From NCBI GenBank assembly GCA_002364325.1, contig DEXV01000003.1, positions 249,469 to 313,468 on the forward strand: 64,000 nt of DNA. Reading direction: 5' to 3'. The stretch comes from Gillisia sp. UBA3175. Its GTDB lineage: Bacteria; Bacteroidota; Bacteroidia; Flavobacteriales; Flavobacteriaceae. The position numbers and the translations under genes are program-made. This document shows, in pieces, positions 47,666-56,779 of the stretch; the stretch's first letter is position 1; every line of letters begins with the position of its first letter. The notes beneath the pieces are model-generated. The model had not been told where the DNA came from. It ran no database searches and was given only the letters and a program-made list of their open reading frames with translations.

Positions 47666-48622
47666 ATGAGTTTATTTAAAAAATTATTTTCTAAGGAAAA
47701 AAAAGAAACCTTGGATAAAGGCTTGGAAAAATCCAAGACCGATTTCTTCTCTAAAATGAGTAAGGCTGTTGCCGGAAAATCTAAAGTAGATGATGAGGTT
47801 CTAGATGATTTGGAAGATGTTTTGGTAAGCAGTGACGTTGGGGTGGCAACAACTATTAAGATCATTAAAAGAATTGAGGCAAGAGTAGAGCGTGATAAAT
47901 ATTTGGGAACCGATGAGTTAAATGGGATCCTAAGAGAAGAAATAGCTGGATTATTATCTGAAACTGAATCTGGAGAGGGGAATGGTTTTAATTTCGATAA
48001 AGTAGATAAGCCTTATGTGATCATGGTGGTTGGTGTAAATGGTGTTGGAAAAACTACAACCATAGGTAAGCTTGCGCATCAGTTTAAAAAAGATGGTAAA
48101 AAGGTGCTTTTAGGCGCTGCAGATACCTTTAGAGCGGCAGCTATAGATCAACTTCAAGTTTGGGCAGATAGAACAGGGGTGCCAATTGTAAAACAGCAAA
48201 TGGGAAGCGATCCTGCCTCTGTTGCCTATGATGCTGTGGAAAGTGCAGTGAAGCAAGATGTAGATGTTGTAATTATAGATACTGCTGGAAGATTGCATAA
48301 TAAGGTGAACTTGATGAATGAACTCACCAAGGTGAAACGGGTAATGCAGAAAGTGATCCCTAACGCACCTCATGAAGTATTATTGGTTTTGGATGGTAGT
48401 ACAGGTCAGAATGCTTTTGAGCAGGCAAAACAATTTACAGCGGCTACAGAAGTTACTTCACTTGCGGTTACCAAACTCGATGGAACTGCCAAAGGAGGAG
48501 TTGTAATAGGGATTAGCGATCAATTCAAAATACCTGTAAAATATATTGGAGTAGGGGAAGGATTAGAGGATCTTCAGGTTTTCAATAAAATTGAATTCGT
48601 AGATTCTTTCTTTAAGAAATAA
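47666..48622 (+). CDS. ftsY: Signal recognition particle receptor FtsY
   Basis: FtsY docks SRP-bound ribosomes at the inner membrane. The 318-residue protein has a short basic N-terminal A region, an NG domain with the P-loop GVNGVGKTTT (about residues 120-129), DTFRAAA, DTAGR and TKLDGTAKGG motifs and the C-terminal YIGVGEGLEDLQVF. It lacks the long acidic A domain of E. coli FtsY, as is normal in this phylum. Confidence 0.97.
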   Translation: MSLFKKLFSKEKKETLDKGLEKSKTDFFSKMSKAVAGKSKVDDEVLDDLEDVLVSSDVGVATTIKIIKRIEARVERDKYLGTDELNGILREEIAGLLSETESGEGNGFNFDKVDKPYVIMVVGVNGVGKTTTIGKLAHQFKKDGKKVLLGAADTFRAAAIDQLQVWADRTGVPIVKQQMGSDPASVAYDAVESAVKQDVDVVIIDTAGRLHNKVNLMNELTKVKRVMQKVIPNAPHEVLLVLDGSTGQNAFEQAKQFTAATEVTSLAVTKLDGTAKGGVVIGISDQFKIPVKYIGVGEGLEDLQVFNKIEFVDSFFKK

Positions 48623-48750
48623 ACATTAGCAATTTAGGAATTACAGATAGTTAGAGTAAATTTATATATTCAGCTCGATTATGCTAATTTCTTTTTATTC
48701 ATTTTAAATTTACACAATTCAACTATAAATCTAACTTATCCATAAATTAT

Positions 48751-50385
48751 ATGAAACAATTAGTACTTTTCCTATCTATAATTGCAATGATCGGTTGCAA
48801 AGATGACTCTAAGCAACTCACTCAGACTGAAATCACTCAAGACACTACTGAAGTTAAAGATTTCAGAGAATTCAAAGTTTTGGATTCAAAGGTCATTGAT
48901 GTAGACTCTCTTTGGGCTCCTTTTAATAAAGAACTTTCCGCATTTTCAGAGGATCGTTATTCGGAATTAGTACCACTTATCTTAGATAAGGATATTCCTT
49001 CGCTTCAAAAATCTGTAGCAGCCAATACTTTCAGTTATGAAGAATTGGTACTTTTCTATTTGAAACGTATTCAGAAATATGACAGAAATAACGACTTGAG
49101 TTTGAATTCAGTTATTTCGTTAAATCCAAATGTTTTAGAAGACGCGAGAAAAAGAGATCAAGCTTTGAAAAATAAAATGCAGAAGCATCCAATCTTTGGG
49201 ATCCCTGTACTGTTGAAAGATAATATTAACACTTTAGATATGCCTACTACTGCAGGCGCGGTGGCATTAAAAAATAACACTACAGATGATGCATTTATAG
49301 TGAAACGTTTAAAAGAGAATGGAGCGATAATCCTTGGGAAAGCTAATTTAAGTGAATGGGCTTATTTCTTTTGTGGAGAATGTCCTAGTGGATATTCCGC
49401 TGTTGGAGGGCAAACCCTTAATCCTTATGGAAGAAGAACATTAGATACCGGTGGTTCCAGTTCTGGAAGTGCAGTATCTGTTGCCGCTAATTTTGCACCC
49501 GTTGCGGTAGGATCTGAAACTGCAGGTTCTATACTTTCGCCGGCGAGTCAAAATTCGTTGGTTGGGCTAAAGCCAACTATTGGGGTGTTAAGTAGAGGAG
49601 GAATAGTGCCAATTTCTAGCTATTTAGATACTCCTGGACCAATAACCAAGAATGTAACCGACAATGCGATTTTATTTTCTGCGATGTCTGGCAGAGATTC
49701 ACAAGACCCAGCTTCGGTGGAAAATAAAAACAATACCTCAAATTACTATGAGAGTTTAGCTGAAGTTACTTTAAAAGGGAAGCGCTTTGGTGCAATTAAA
49801 TCTTTGATGGAAGATTCGCTATATGTACAAGCTTTAGAAGACCTAAAAAGTGCAGGAGCGGAAATAGTGGAATTTGAAGCCGAAGAATTAGAGCTTCCTA
49901 ATTTTACCCGATTTTTAAATATTGAAATGAAAAGAGATCTTCCGGTCTATTTCAAAAAATATGGGAATAAGGATCTGCAATTCAAAAGCGTAAAGGATGT
50001 AGTGAATTATAATAACCAAGATACATTAGTTCGCTCTCCATATGGTCAGAAATTGTTTGACGGAATAGTAGCAGATTTGGCATCTTCAGAAGAATTTGCA
50101 GCTATTAAGGACACTTTGACTACAAACGGGAAACAATTTTTTGAGGTTCCAATGAAAGAACATAATTTAGATGGAATCTTGTCTATAAATAACTATCACG
50201 CAGGTTTTGCTGCAGTAGCAAAATATCCTGCTATTACAGTTCCTATGGGTTATGCAGCAGATAATGCCCCTAAAGGACTAACATTTATTGCGAGACCTTA
50301 TCAAGAAGCTAATCTTTTTACTTGGGCAATGGCCTATGAAAAAGCCTCTAAGAAACGAGTTACTCCTTCAAATTATAAGAAATAG
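48751..50385 (+). CDS. Amidase-family lipoprotein
   Basis: The 544-residue protein has a lipoprotein signal (MKQLVLFLSIIAMIGC, cysteine at 16), so it should be envelope-anchored. The amidase signature domain shows the catalytic lysine in PVLLKDNINT, the cis-serine loop GGSSSGSAVSVAA and the nucleophile serine region GSETAGSILSPASQ (an alanine replaces the usual second glycine). The substrate is unknown; peptide-amide or cell-wall-derived amides are possible. Confidence 0.88.
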   Translation: MKQLVLFLSIIAMIGCKDDSKQLTQTEITQDTTEVKDFREFKVLDSKVIDVDSLWAPFNKELSAFSEDRYSELVPLILDKDIPSLQKSVAANTFSYEELVLFYLKRIQKYDRNNDLSLNSVISLNPNVLEDARKRDQALKNKMQKHPIFGIPVLLKDNINTLDMPTTAGAVALKNNTTDDAFIVKRLKENGAIILGKANLSEWAYFFCGECPSGYSAVGGQTLNPYGRRTLDTGGSSSGSAVSVAANFAPVAVGSETAGSILSPASQNSLVGLKPTIGVLSRGGIVPISSYLDTPGPITKNVTDNAILFSAMSGRDSQDPASVENKNNTSNYYESLAEVTLKGKRFGAIKSLMEDSLYVQALEDLKSAGAEIVEFEAEELELPNFTRFLNIEMKRDLPVYFKKYGNKDLQFKSVKDVVNYNNQDTLVRSPYGQKLFDGIVADLASSEEFAAIKDTLTTNGKQFFEVPMKEHNLDGILSINNYHAGFAAVAKYPAITVPMGYAADNAPKGLTFIARPYQEANLFTWAMAYEKASKKRVTPSNYKK

Positions 50386-50387
50386 GA

Positions 50388-50672
50388 ATGCCTAAAACCA
50401 ATTTCAGGGCTATTATAAGTAAGATCATTGTATTCTACTCTGTGTTTTATGTAGTCATGAAGCTAATAGCTATTGTTTTTGATGGCGCCTGGGCGCTTCC
50501 CAATTTAATTCTGGCGATTCCGTTTTTGATCTTCGCCATAATTGGAGCACTTTTAATGAAAAATGAAGCCTTTTCTTGGATCTATGTGATTGCAGGGGTG
50601 CTAGTAATAAGTGCTATAAGATATTATGAGGCAGATTGGGTAGTTATTCTGCACGAGTATTTTAATAGATAA
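50388..50672 (+). CDS. Small membrane protein, function unknown
   Basis: The 94-residue protein has three hydrophobic segments (about 11-28, 34-54 and 61-80) and no recognisable family motif. It begins 2 bases after the amidase stop and ends 6 bases before the aminotransferase, so it is part of a three-gene unit. Confidence 0.7.
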   Translation: MPKTNFRAIISKIIVFYSVFYVVMKLIAIVFDGAWALPNLILAIPFLIFAIIGALLMKNEAFSWIYVIAGVLVISAIRYYEADWVVILHEYFNR

Positions 50673-50678
50673 ACGAAT

Positions 50679-51569
50679 TTGATAATAACTAATCTCAAAC
50701 GTCAACCTAAAAAGACATTTCCTAAGGAAGTATTTCTTAATGGGGAGTGGATAAATCCTGAAAATGCTTTTGTTTCAGTTTTTGATAGGGGATTCCTGCT
50801 GGGAGACGGTATTTATGAAGTAACTCCTTTTTATGATGGTAAACCATTTAAACTGAAAGAGCACCTCGATAGATTGCAATACTGTCTGAACGAGATACAG
50901 ATTGAGTTTAACGCGGTTTCTTTACAGGAAATAATGTTGAAGGCGGTTTCCCGTTCAGGTTTCTTACAAAGTGATTGCGCTGTTTATATCCAGATAACGA
51001 GAGGTGTTGCACCCCGTACCCATTTTTTTCCTGAGCAAATACAACCTACAGTTTTATTGTATGCCTTTTCAGTTGTGCTTAATGGATTTGAAAATAAACA
51101 GGCTAGCCTTTTGGTTTCTGAAGATTTAAGATGGCATCGCTGTGATATAAAATCTATTTCCTTATTGGCTAATATCAAGGCAAATAATCAAGCTCATAGT
51201 TTAGGGCTTGATGAAAATTTATTGATTAGGGATGGATTTTTTACTGAAGGATCTCACTCTTCTGTATTTTTCCTGAAAAACCAAAGGATCTTCACACACC
51301 CTGAAGGCCCTCATATTCTTTCAGGAATTACCAGAAAAGTAATTCTTGACCTGTGTCGGGAGATGGAAATTCAGGTAATTGAGAAAGCCTTACATATAGA
51401 TGAGGTAACAAAGGTTGAGGAAGTTTTCCTAACCGGTACCACTACTCAAATTTTATCGGTAAAATCTATGCTTTTAAATGACAAGGAGATCTTCAATAGG
51501 CCGGAGACCGGGGAAATTACAAGGCAGCTTCAAGAGGCCTTCTTAAAACTTACCCGAAGTTCATCTTAA
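50679..51569 (+). CDS. Aminotransferase class IV (D-amino acid aminotransferase-like)
   Basis: This PLP enzyme of 296 residues has the fold-type IV pattern: VFLNGEWINPENAFVSVFDRGFLLGDGIYE, the PLP-lysine within DIKSISLLANIKANNQA, EGSHSSVFFLKN and EVFLTGTTTQI. The closest described groups are D-alanine and branched-chain aminotransferases; the GDGIYE sequence favours the D-alanine type. No ATG lies near the expected N-terminus; TTG 50679 is the best start. It is co-directional with the amidase gene. Confidence 0.87.
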   Translation: MIITNLKRQPKKTFPKEVFLNGEWINPENAFVSVFDRGFLLGDGIYEVTPFYDGKPFKLKEHLDRLQYCLNEIQIEFNAVSLQEIMLKAVSRSGFLQSDCAVYIQITRGVAPRTHFFPEQIQPTVLLYAFSVVLNGFENKQASLLVSEDLRWHRCDIKSISLLANIKANNQAHSLGLDENLLIRDGFFTEGSHSSVFFLKNQRIFTHPEGPHILSGITRKVILDLCREMEIQVIEKALHIDEVTKVEEVFLTGTTTQILSVKSMLLNDKEIFNRPETGEITRQLQEAFLKLTRSSS

Positions 51570-51789
51570 TTTTAACTGCTTCAAAATATCCGAATCCCTA
51601 TTTCGATATTGTTTATAGGCTATTTAAATAAAAGCTAAGGGAAGTAGGACATTGATTATGATCTTCTTTATTTATAGGATTTTTCAACCTAAGAGGTTGA
51701 TGAATTCATAAAATTAGATTTCAAATACAAATTTAAGTATTAGATTCTTAACTGTTTAAAACAGATTCTGCTATTCAATTAATAGGTTG

Positions 51790-51797
51790 TATCTTTG
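51790..51797 (+). promoter_or_regulatory. Candidate -7 promoter element of rimO
   Basis: TATCTTTG fits the TAnnTTTG consensus and is followed by GCAGCC, a context frequent in flavobacterial promoters. A TTC at 51766-51768 may act as a weak -33 box. The ATG is 68 bases downstream. Confidence 0.45.
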
Positions 51798-51864
51798 CAG
51801 CCGTTTTCTACTACCCGTAATATCAAATTTTATGGATAGTGAATTCATTAATGGTATTTAAGTT

Positions 51865-53217
51865 ATGAGAACAAAGTCCAGAAGAAAGAACAAGATTAAT
51901 GTAGTAACACTAGGTTGTAGTAAAAATGTTTACGACAGTGAAGTGTTAATGGGACAACTTCGTGCAAACAATAAAGATGTGGTACATGAAGAAGAAGGGA
52001 ATATTGTTGTTATTAATACTTGTGGATTTATAGATAACGCTAAGGAAGAATCTGTTAATACCATCCTCGAATTTGTAGAGAAGAAGCAAAAAGGAGAGGT
52101 AGATAAAGTATTTGTAACCGGATGTTTAAGTGAGCGTTATAAGCCAGATCTTCAGAAAGAGATCCCAGATGTGGATCAATATTTTGGGACTACAGAATTG
52201 CCAGAATTATTAGCTGCACTAGAGGCAGATTATAAGCACGAATTACTAGGAGAACGATTAACAACTACGCCCAAGAATTATGCATATTTAAAGATTGCTG
52301 AAGGTTGTGACCGTCCATGTTCTTTTTGTGCAATACCACTAATGAGAGGTAAGCACAGATCTACACCTATAGAGCAATTGGTGAAAGAAGCCAAAGGTTT
52401 AGCCGCAAACGGAGTAAAAGAATTGGTTTTAATAGCACAAGATCTTACCTATTATGGGCTAGACATTTATAAGAAAAGAAACCTTGCCGAGTTGTTAGAG
52501 AATTTAGTACAGGTGGAAGGAATAGAATGGATAAGATTGCACTATGCATTTCCTACTGGCTTCCCGATGGATGTGCTGGATGTAATGAATAGAGAGCCTA
52601 AGATCTGTAACTATTTAGATATTCCATTGCAACATATTTCAGATTCTATTCTCAAATCTATGCGAAGAGGAACTACTGAGGTGAAAACTACAAAACTACT
52701 TCAGGAATTTAGAAAGGCGGTTCCTAACATGACCATAAGAACTACACTTATTGTTGGGTATCCTGGAGAAACCGAAGAAGATTATCAAACTTTAAAGAAT
52801 TGGGTGATCAAAATGCGTTTCGAGCGTTTGGGATGCTTTACTTATTCTCATGAGGAAAATACGCATGCCTTCAATTTAGTAGATGATGTGCCACAAGAAG
52901 TGAAACAACAACGCGCAAATGAGATCATGGAAATTCAATCTCAGATCTCTTGGGAATTGAATCAGGAGAAAATAGGCCAAACCTTTAAAGTGATCATTGA
53001 TAGAAAAGATGGGAACTATTTTATTGGAAGAACTGAGTTCGATTCGCCAGATGTGGACAATGAAGTTCTTATTGATGCTACCGAGATCTATTTAAAGACT
53101 GGAGAATTCTACGAGGTTAAGATAAATGAGGCTGCAGATTTCGATCTATATGGTATACCTGTGAATGCAGATGTTTCAAAACCAGTGAGAAAGGAATTAA
53201 AGATCAGGACTACTTAA
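51865..53217 (+). CDS. rimO: Ribosomal protein S12 methylthiotransferase RimO
   Basis: RimO adds a methylthio group to an aspartate of ribosomal protein S12. The 450-residue protein has the N-terminal UPF0004 domain with three cluster cysteines (LGCSKN, NTCGF, VTGCLSERY), the radical-SAM motif CDRPCSFC, HRSTPIEQLVKEAK and a C-terminal TRAM domain. The distinction from MiaB rests on the LGCSKNxxDSE start and length. It stands alone between the aminotransferase and the phosphate operon. Confidence 0.96.
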   Translation: MRTKSRRKNKINVVTLGCSKNVYDSEVLMGQLRANNKDVVHEEEGNIVVINTCGFIDNAKEESVNTILEFVEKKQKGEVDKVFVTGCLSERYKPDLQKEIPDVDQYFGTTELPELLAALEADYKHELLGERLTTTPKNYAYLKIAEGCDRPCSFCAIPLMRGKHRSTPIEQLVKEAKGLAANGVKELVLIAQDLTYYGLDIYKKRNLAELLENLVQVEGIEWIRLHYAFPTGFPMDVLDVMNREPKICNYLDIPLQHISDSILKSMRRGTTEVKTTKLLQEFRKAVPNMTIRTTLIVGYPGETEEDYQTLKNWVIKMRFERLGCFTYSHEENTHAFNLVDDVPQEVKQQRANEIMEIQSQISWELNQEKIGQTFKVIIDRKDGNYFIGRTEFDSPDVDNEVLIDATEIYLKTGEFYEVKINEAADFDLYGIPVNADVSKPVRKELKIRTT

Positions 53218-53435
53218 TAGTTTGTATAAAATTTTTCTAAGGCTAATTATTTTCACTTTATTCAGAATTAATTAATAGTTCCATAGATAAATTATTAGGC
53301 TTGGTTACAATAACATAATAATTGCTTAATTTTTACTTCATATTTATCTAAATAAGTAGCAGCATATTTGAATAGCCTTAACAATTAAGGCTATTTCATA
53401 AAATCTTTAGTTTTTGTCGACATCGATTTATGAAG

Positions 53436-53460
53436 AAGCCGCCTTATAAAGGCGGCTTTT
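53436..53460 (+). terminator. Terminator between rimO and the phosphate operon
   Basis: AAGCCGCCTT (53436-53445) pairs with AAGGCGGCTT (53449-53458) with T-rich sequence following. It is about 220 bases after rimO, so it may also serve a longer 3' UTR. Confidence 0.75.
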
Positions 53461-53490
53461 ATTTTAAATATAGCTATTTTTATCAAAGCA

Positions 53491-53519
53491 TAACTTGCAG
53501 GTAACATTAACTTAACATT
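53491..53519 (+). promoter_or_regulatory. Candidate Pho box of the porin-pst operon
   Basis: TAACTTG (53491), TAACATT (53502) and TAACATT (53513) form three direct repeats with an exact 11-bp period (7 bases plus 4-base spacer), the geometry of PhoB boxes. A CACATTTG -7-like element follows at 53527-53534. Function is inferred from spacing and from the phosphate genes downstream. Confidence 0.6.
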
Positions 53520-53556
53520 GGAGTCGCACATTTGCATCGACAAAAACTAGAAGATA

Positions 53557-54759
53557 ATGAAATTAAAATGGTGCATGTTGCTTGTCTTTGGATTAGTAAC
53601 CTCTTATTTTGCGCAAGCGCAAGATATCACAAACAACAAATTTGGTAAAGGATTGGTAAACGTAGTAGCAAAGGATAGCTCTTTCAGCGTAAAATTTGCA
53701 GCGCGTTTTCAGTCGTTATATACCAGTTCTTGGGATTTTGCAGACAATGATAATCTGGAAAATAAAGAAGATCAATTCTCCATTAGAAGAGCAAGATTAA
53801 AATTCGAAGGTTTTGCATATTCCCCAAAACTTACTTATAAAATAGAGTTAGGCTTATCTAACAGGGATATTAGTGGAGCGTCAGAATTTACAAGTAACGC
53901 ACCAAGATATATTCTGGATGCTGTATTAAAATGGAATTTCTACGAGAATTTCGAATTATGGGCCGGCCAAACTAAACTACCTGGTAACAGAGAGCGAGTA
54001 ATTTCTTCAGCAAATCTTCAAACCGTAGATCGTTCTTTGGTGAATGGAGAATTTAATGTGGATCGTGATATGGGATTCCAATTACATCATTATATTAATT
54101 TAGGAGAAAATGTTATTGTGAGAGAAGCATTGGCAATTTCTCAGGGTGAAGGTAGAAATGTAACTTCAGAAAATCTAGGTGGATATGAATATACTGGCCG
54201 AGTAGAAATTCTTCCTTTAGGAGAATTTGATGATTATTCGGGAGCGGATCTTGACAGAGAGACCTCACCAAAATTTGCCGTAGGTGTAAGTTACGATCAT
54301 AACAGCAATGCTGTAAGGACTCGTTCCAATAGTGGAAGTTATATGACTACAGATACTGGTTTTTTTGAAACCGATATAAACACGTTCTTTGTAGATGGAA
54401 TTTTTAAGTACCAAGGATTCTCTGCCATGGCAGAATATGCTAAAAGAACAGCAGATAATCCAATTGCTGTAAATGCAGATGGTACTCCTACAGGAAGAGT
54501 TGTAGAAGTTGGAGATGGTATTAACATGCAGGCAGGTTATGTGTTTAAAAACAATTTTGAAGTTGTTGGTAGATTCACACAAGTTTCTTTAGATGAGCAA
54601 ATTACTGGAGAAGGAATAGAAGATCAATATACATTAGGACTTTCAAAATACATTGTTGGACATAAATTAAAAGTACAAACAGATGTAAGTTGGAATGACT
54701 ACGAAAACAACCTAGACAATAGTTTAGAGTATAGATTACAAATAGATATTCATTTTTAA
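53557..54759 (+). CDS. Phosphate-selective porin (OprO/OprP family)
   Basis: The 400-residue protein has a signal peptide (about 1-22, ending SYFAQAQ), a short N-terminal segment and a 16-strand-type beta barrel pattern with alternating residues and a C-terminal aromatic (LQIDIHF), as required for outer-membrane insertion. Segments such as DQFSIRRARLKFEGFAYS are typical of OprO/OprP. It should pass phosphate or polyphosphate across the outer membrane to PstS. It is 13 bases upstream of pstS and first in the operon. Confidence 0.93.
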   Translation: MKLKWCMLLVFGLVTSYFAQAQDITNNKFGKGLVNVVAKDSSFSVKFAARFQSLYTSSWDFADNDNLENKEDQFSIRRARLKFEGFAYSPKLTYKIELGLSNRDISGASEFTSNAPRYILDAVLKWNFYENFELWAGQTKLPGNRERVISSANLQTVDRSLVNGEFNVDRDMGFQLHHYINLGENVIVREALAISQGEGRNVTSENLGGYEYTGRVEILPLGEFDDYSGADLDRETSPKFAVGVSYDHNSNAVRTRSNSGSYMTTDTGFFETDINTFFVDGIFKYQGFSAMAEYAKRTADNPIAVNADGTPTGRVVEVGDGINMQAGYVFKNNFEVVGRFTQVSLDEQITGEGIEDQYTLGLSKYIVGHKLKVQTDVSWNDYENNLDNSLEYRLQIDIHF

Positions 54760-54772
54760 CAATAACTAGATC

Positions 54773-55717
54773 ATGAAAAAATTATTATTTACATTTTTAT
54801 CCCTTGCAGTTATTTCATGCGGGAACAACAAAGGTCAAGACTCTGAAAATGGAGGCGAAGGCTCTGGAACTATTGCTATAGATGGCTCAAGTACTGTATA
54901 TCCTATTACTGAAGCCGTTGCCGAAGAATTTAGAGCGGTACAACCAAAAGTAGATGTTACCATTGGAGTATCAGGAACTGGTGGAGGTTTTCAAAAATTT
55001 GGAAGAGGAGAGATCAATATTGCAGATGCATCAAGACCTATTAAAGCTGAAGAAGCTGCCGTTGCTAAAGAAAACAATATTTCTTATGTAGAATTGGAAG
55101 TTGCTTACGATGGGCTTGCAGTTGTAATTAATCCTGAAAATGATTGGGCTACTTCTTTTACAGTAGAAGAGTTGAAAAAGATCTGGGAGCCAGCTGCACA
55201 AGGAACCATTAAAAAATGGAACCAGATTAATCCGGCTTGGCCAAATGAAGAAATTCATTTATTTGGACCTGGAGTAGCCTCTGGAACTTTCGATTACTTT
55301 ACTGAAGCAATTGTTGGAAAAAGCGGATCTAGTAGAGGAGATTTTACGGCTAGTGAAGATGATAATGTATTGGTTCAAGGTGTTGCTGGAGATAAATACG
55401 GATTAGGTTTTTTTGGTTTAGCATATTACGAGGCTAATGCAGATAAATTGGCGTTAGCAGCAGTAGATGGTGGTAATGGTGGTGTAAAACCTTCAACCGA
55501 AACTGTGAAAAATGGAACTTATACTCCATTGTCAAGACCATTATATATCTATGTGAACAGTTCTTCAATGAAAAACCCGGAAGTGATAGATTTTGTGAAC
55601 TTTTACCTAGATGAAGCTGGAGCTTTGGCAAAAGATGTTGGATATATTGCTTTAACTAAAGAAGAGTATGCTGCACAAAAGGAAAAATTTAATAAGTTTG
55701 TGGCAGAAAACAAATAA
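54773..55717 (+). CDS. pstS: Phosphate-binding protein PstS
   Basis: The 314-residue periplasmic binding protein has a lipoprotein signal ([16 protein letters not shown], cysteine at 16) and the phosphate-contact loops [34 protein letters not shown] and [15 protein letters not shown]. It delivers phosphate to PstCA. It is anchored in the envelope by lipid rather than free in the periplasm. A hairpin with short T-run follows in the 183-base gap to pstC. Confidence 0.97.
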   Translation: MKKLLFTFLSLAVISCGNNKGQDSENGGEGSGTIAIDGSSTVYPITEAVAEEFRAVQPKVDVTIGVSGTGGGFQKFGRGEINIADASRPIKAEEAAVAKENNISYVELEVAYDGLAVVINPENDWATSFTVEELKKIWEPAAQGTIKKWNQINPAWPNEEIHLFGPGVASGTFDYFTEAIVGKSGSSRGDFTASEDDNVLVQGVAGDKYGLGFFGLAYYEANADKLALAAVDGGNGGVKPSTETVKNGTYTPLSRPLYIYVNSSSMKNPEVIDFVNFYLDEAGALAKDVGYIALTKEEYAAQKEKFNKFVAENK

Positions 55718-55780
55718 AGTAATCACCCCTAAAATAAAGAATTATTTCTGAGAACCTAAAGTTCTAAAAGACTGATTTAG

Positions 55781-55805
55781 CCTGCCCAGTTATTGGGCGG
55801 GTTTT
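55781..55805 (+). terminator. Hairpin between pstS and pstC
   Basis: CCTGCCCA (55781-55788) pairs with TGGGCGGG (55794-55801; one wobble), followed by TTTT; flanking ACTGA and TCAGT can extend the fold. It could lower expression of the permease genes relative to porin and PstS. Confidence 0.7.
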
Positions 55806-55900
55806 CAGTATCTAATATTGTATCGAGATAATAACTTCTTCTTACAACTAGAATTGAGAAATTTAATAGAAATCTCTTTATTTAATATATTTTATTATCA

Positions 55901-56779
55901 ATGCGAAAAATTAAGGAATTAGTAATAGAACGCGGCTTATTATTGAGTGCTCTTATTACTATTGCCGTAACTGTTGGAATTATTCTGGTGCTTTCTATTG
56001 AAGCAATAAAGTTTTTTAGCGAAGTTTCTATAATCGATTTTTTAACAGATCCGGAATGGACCCCATTATTCACAGATAAACACTTCGGAATAATGTCCTT
56101 ACTTTCTGGGACCTTATTAACCTCCTTTATTGCTATTGCATTTGCATTGCCTGTAGGATTGTCTATAAGTATCTATTTAAGTGAATATGCGCCTAAGAGT
56201 TTTAGAAGAACTATTAAACCTTTACTAGAATTGCTGGCTGCTGTACCAACGGTAGTTTATGGATTCTTTGCATTAATGGTGGTTACCCCATTTTTGCAAA
56301 CCATAATTCCGGGATTATCTAGTTTCAACTCCTTATCCGCTGGGATCGTAATGGGAATTATGATCATTCCTTATATCTCCTCGTTAAGTGAAGATGCTTT
56401 ACATGCGGTTCCTTATACTTTAAGAGAAGCAGCCTATGGAATGGGTTCTACCAGATTGCAAAATGCTTTTAAAGTAATTGTACCAGCAGCCTCTTCGGGA
56501 ATTATTGTCTCTATTATCTTGGCTATATCAAGAGCTATTGGAGAAACCATGATCGTTGCAATTGCTGCAGGACAGCAACCAAGATTGACTTTTGATCCTA
56601 CAGTACCTGTAGAAACAATTACCGCATATATTGTTCAAGTGAGTTTAGGAGATGTTCAACATGATTCCTTAGAGTATAAAACAATATTTGCAGCGGGTAT
56701 CACCTTGTTTGTGTTCACCTTTTTACTGAATACAATTAGTTACAGAATTCGAAAAAAATTCCAAGAGAAATATGAATAA
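55901..56779 (+). CDS. pstC: Phosphate ABC transporter permease PstC
   Basis: The 292-residue inner-membrane protein has six predicted spans and the EAA-type cytoplasmic loop EDALHAVPYTLREAAYGMGST that contacts PstB. LLSGTLLTSFIAIAFALPVG and ISRAIGETMIVAIAAG are the family sequences. Its 3' end overlaps pstA by 8 bases, showing translational coupling. Confidence 0.96.
   Translation: MRKIKELVIERGLLLSALITIAVTVGIILVLSIEAIKFFSEVSIIDFLTDPEWTPLFTDKHFGIMSLLSGTLLTSFIAIAFALPVGLSISIYLSEYAPKSFRRTIKPLLELLAAVPTVVYGFFALMVVTPFLQTIIPGLSSFNSLSAGIVMGIMIIPYISSLSEDALHAVPYTLREAAYGMGSTRLQNAFKVIVPAASSGIIVSIILAISRAIGETMIVAIAAGQQPRLTFDPTVPVETITAYIVQVSLGDVQHDSLEYKTIFAAGITLFVFTFLLNTISYRIRKKFQEKYE

Larger units (their letters stand above)
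53408..53549. repeat. 13-bp inverted repeat flanking the porin leader
   Basis: TAGTTTTTGTCGA (53408-53420) and TCGACAAAAACTA (53537-53549) are perfect reverse complements separated by 116 bases that contain a terminator and the Pho-box-like repeats. The right copy lies 8 bases before the porin ATG. Within the 339-base rimO-porin gap, 53218-53400 shows nothing I can name. Confidence 0.6.
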
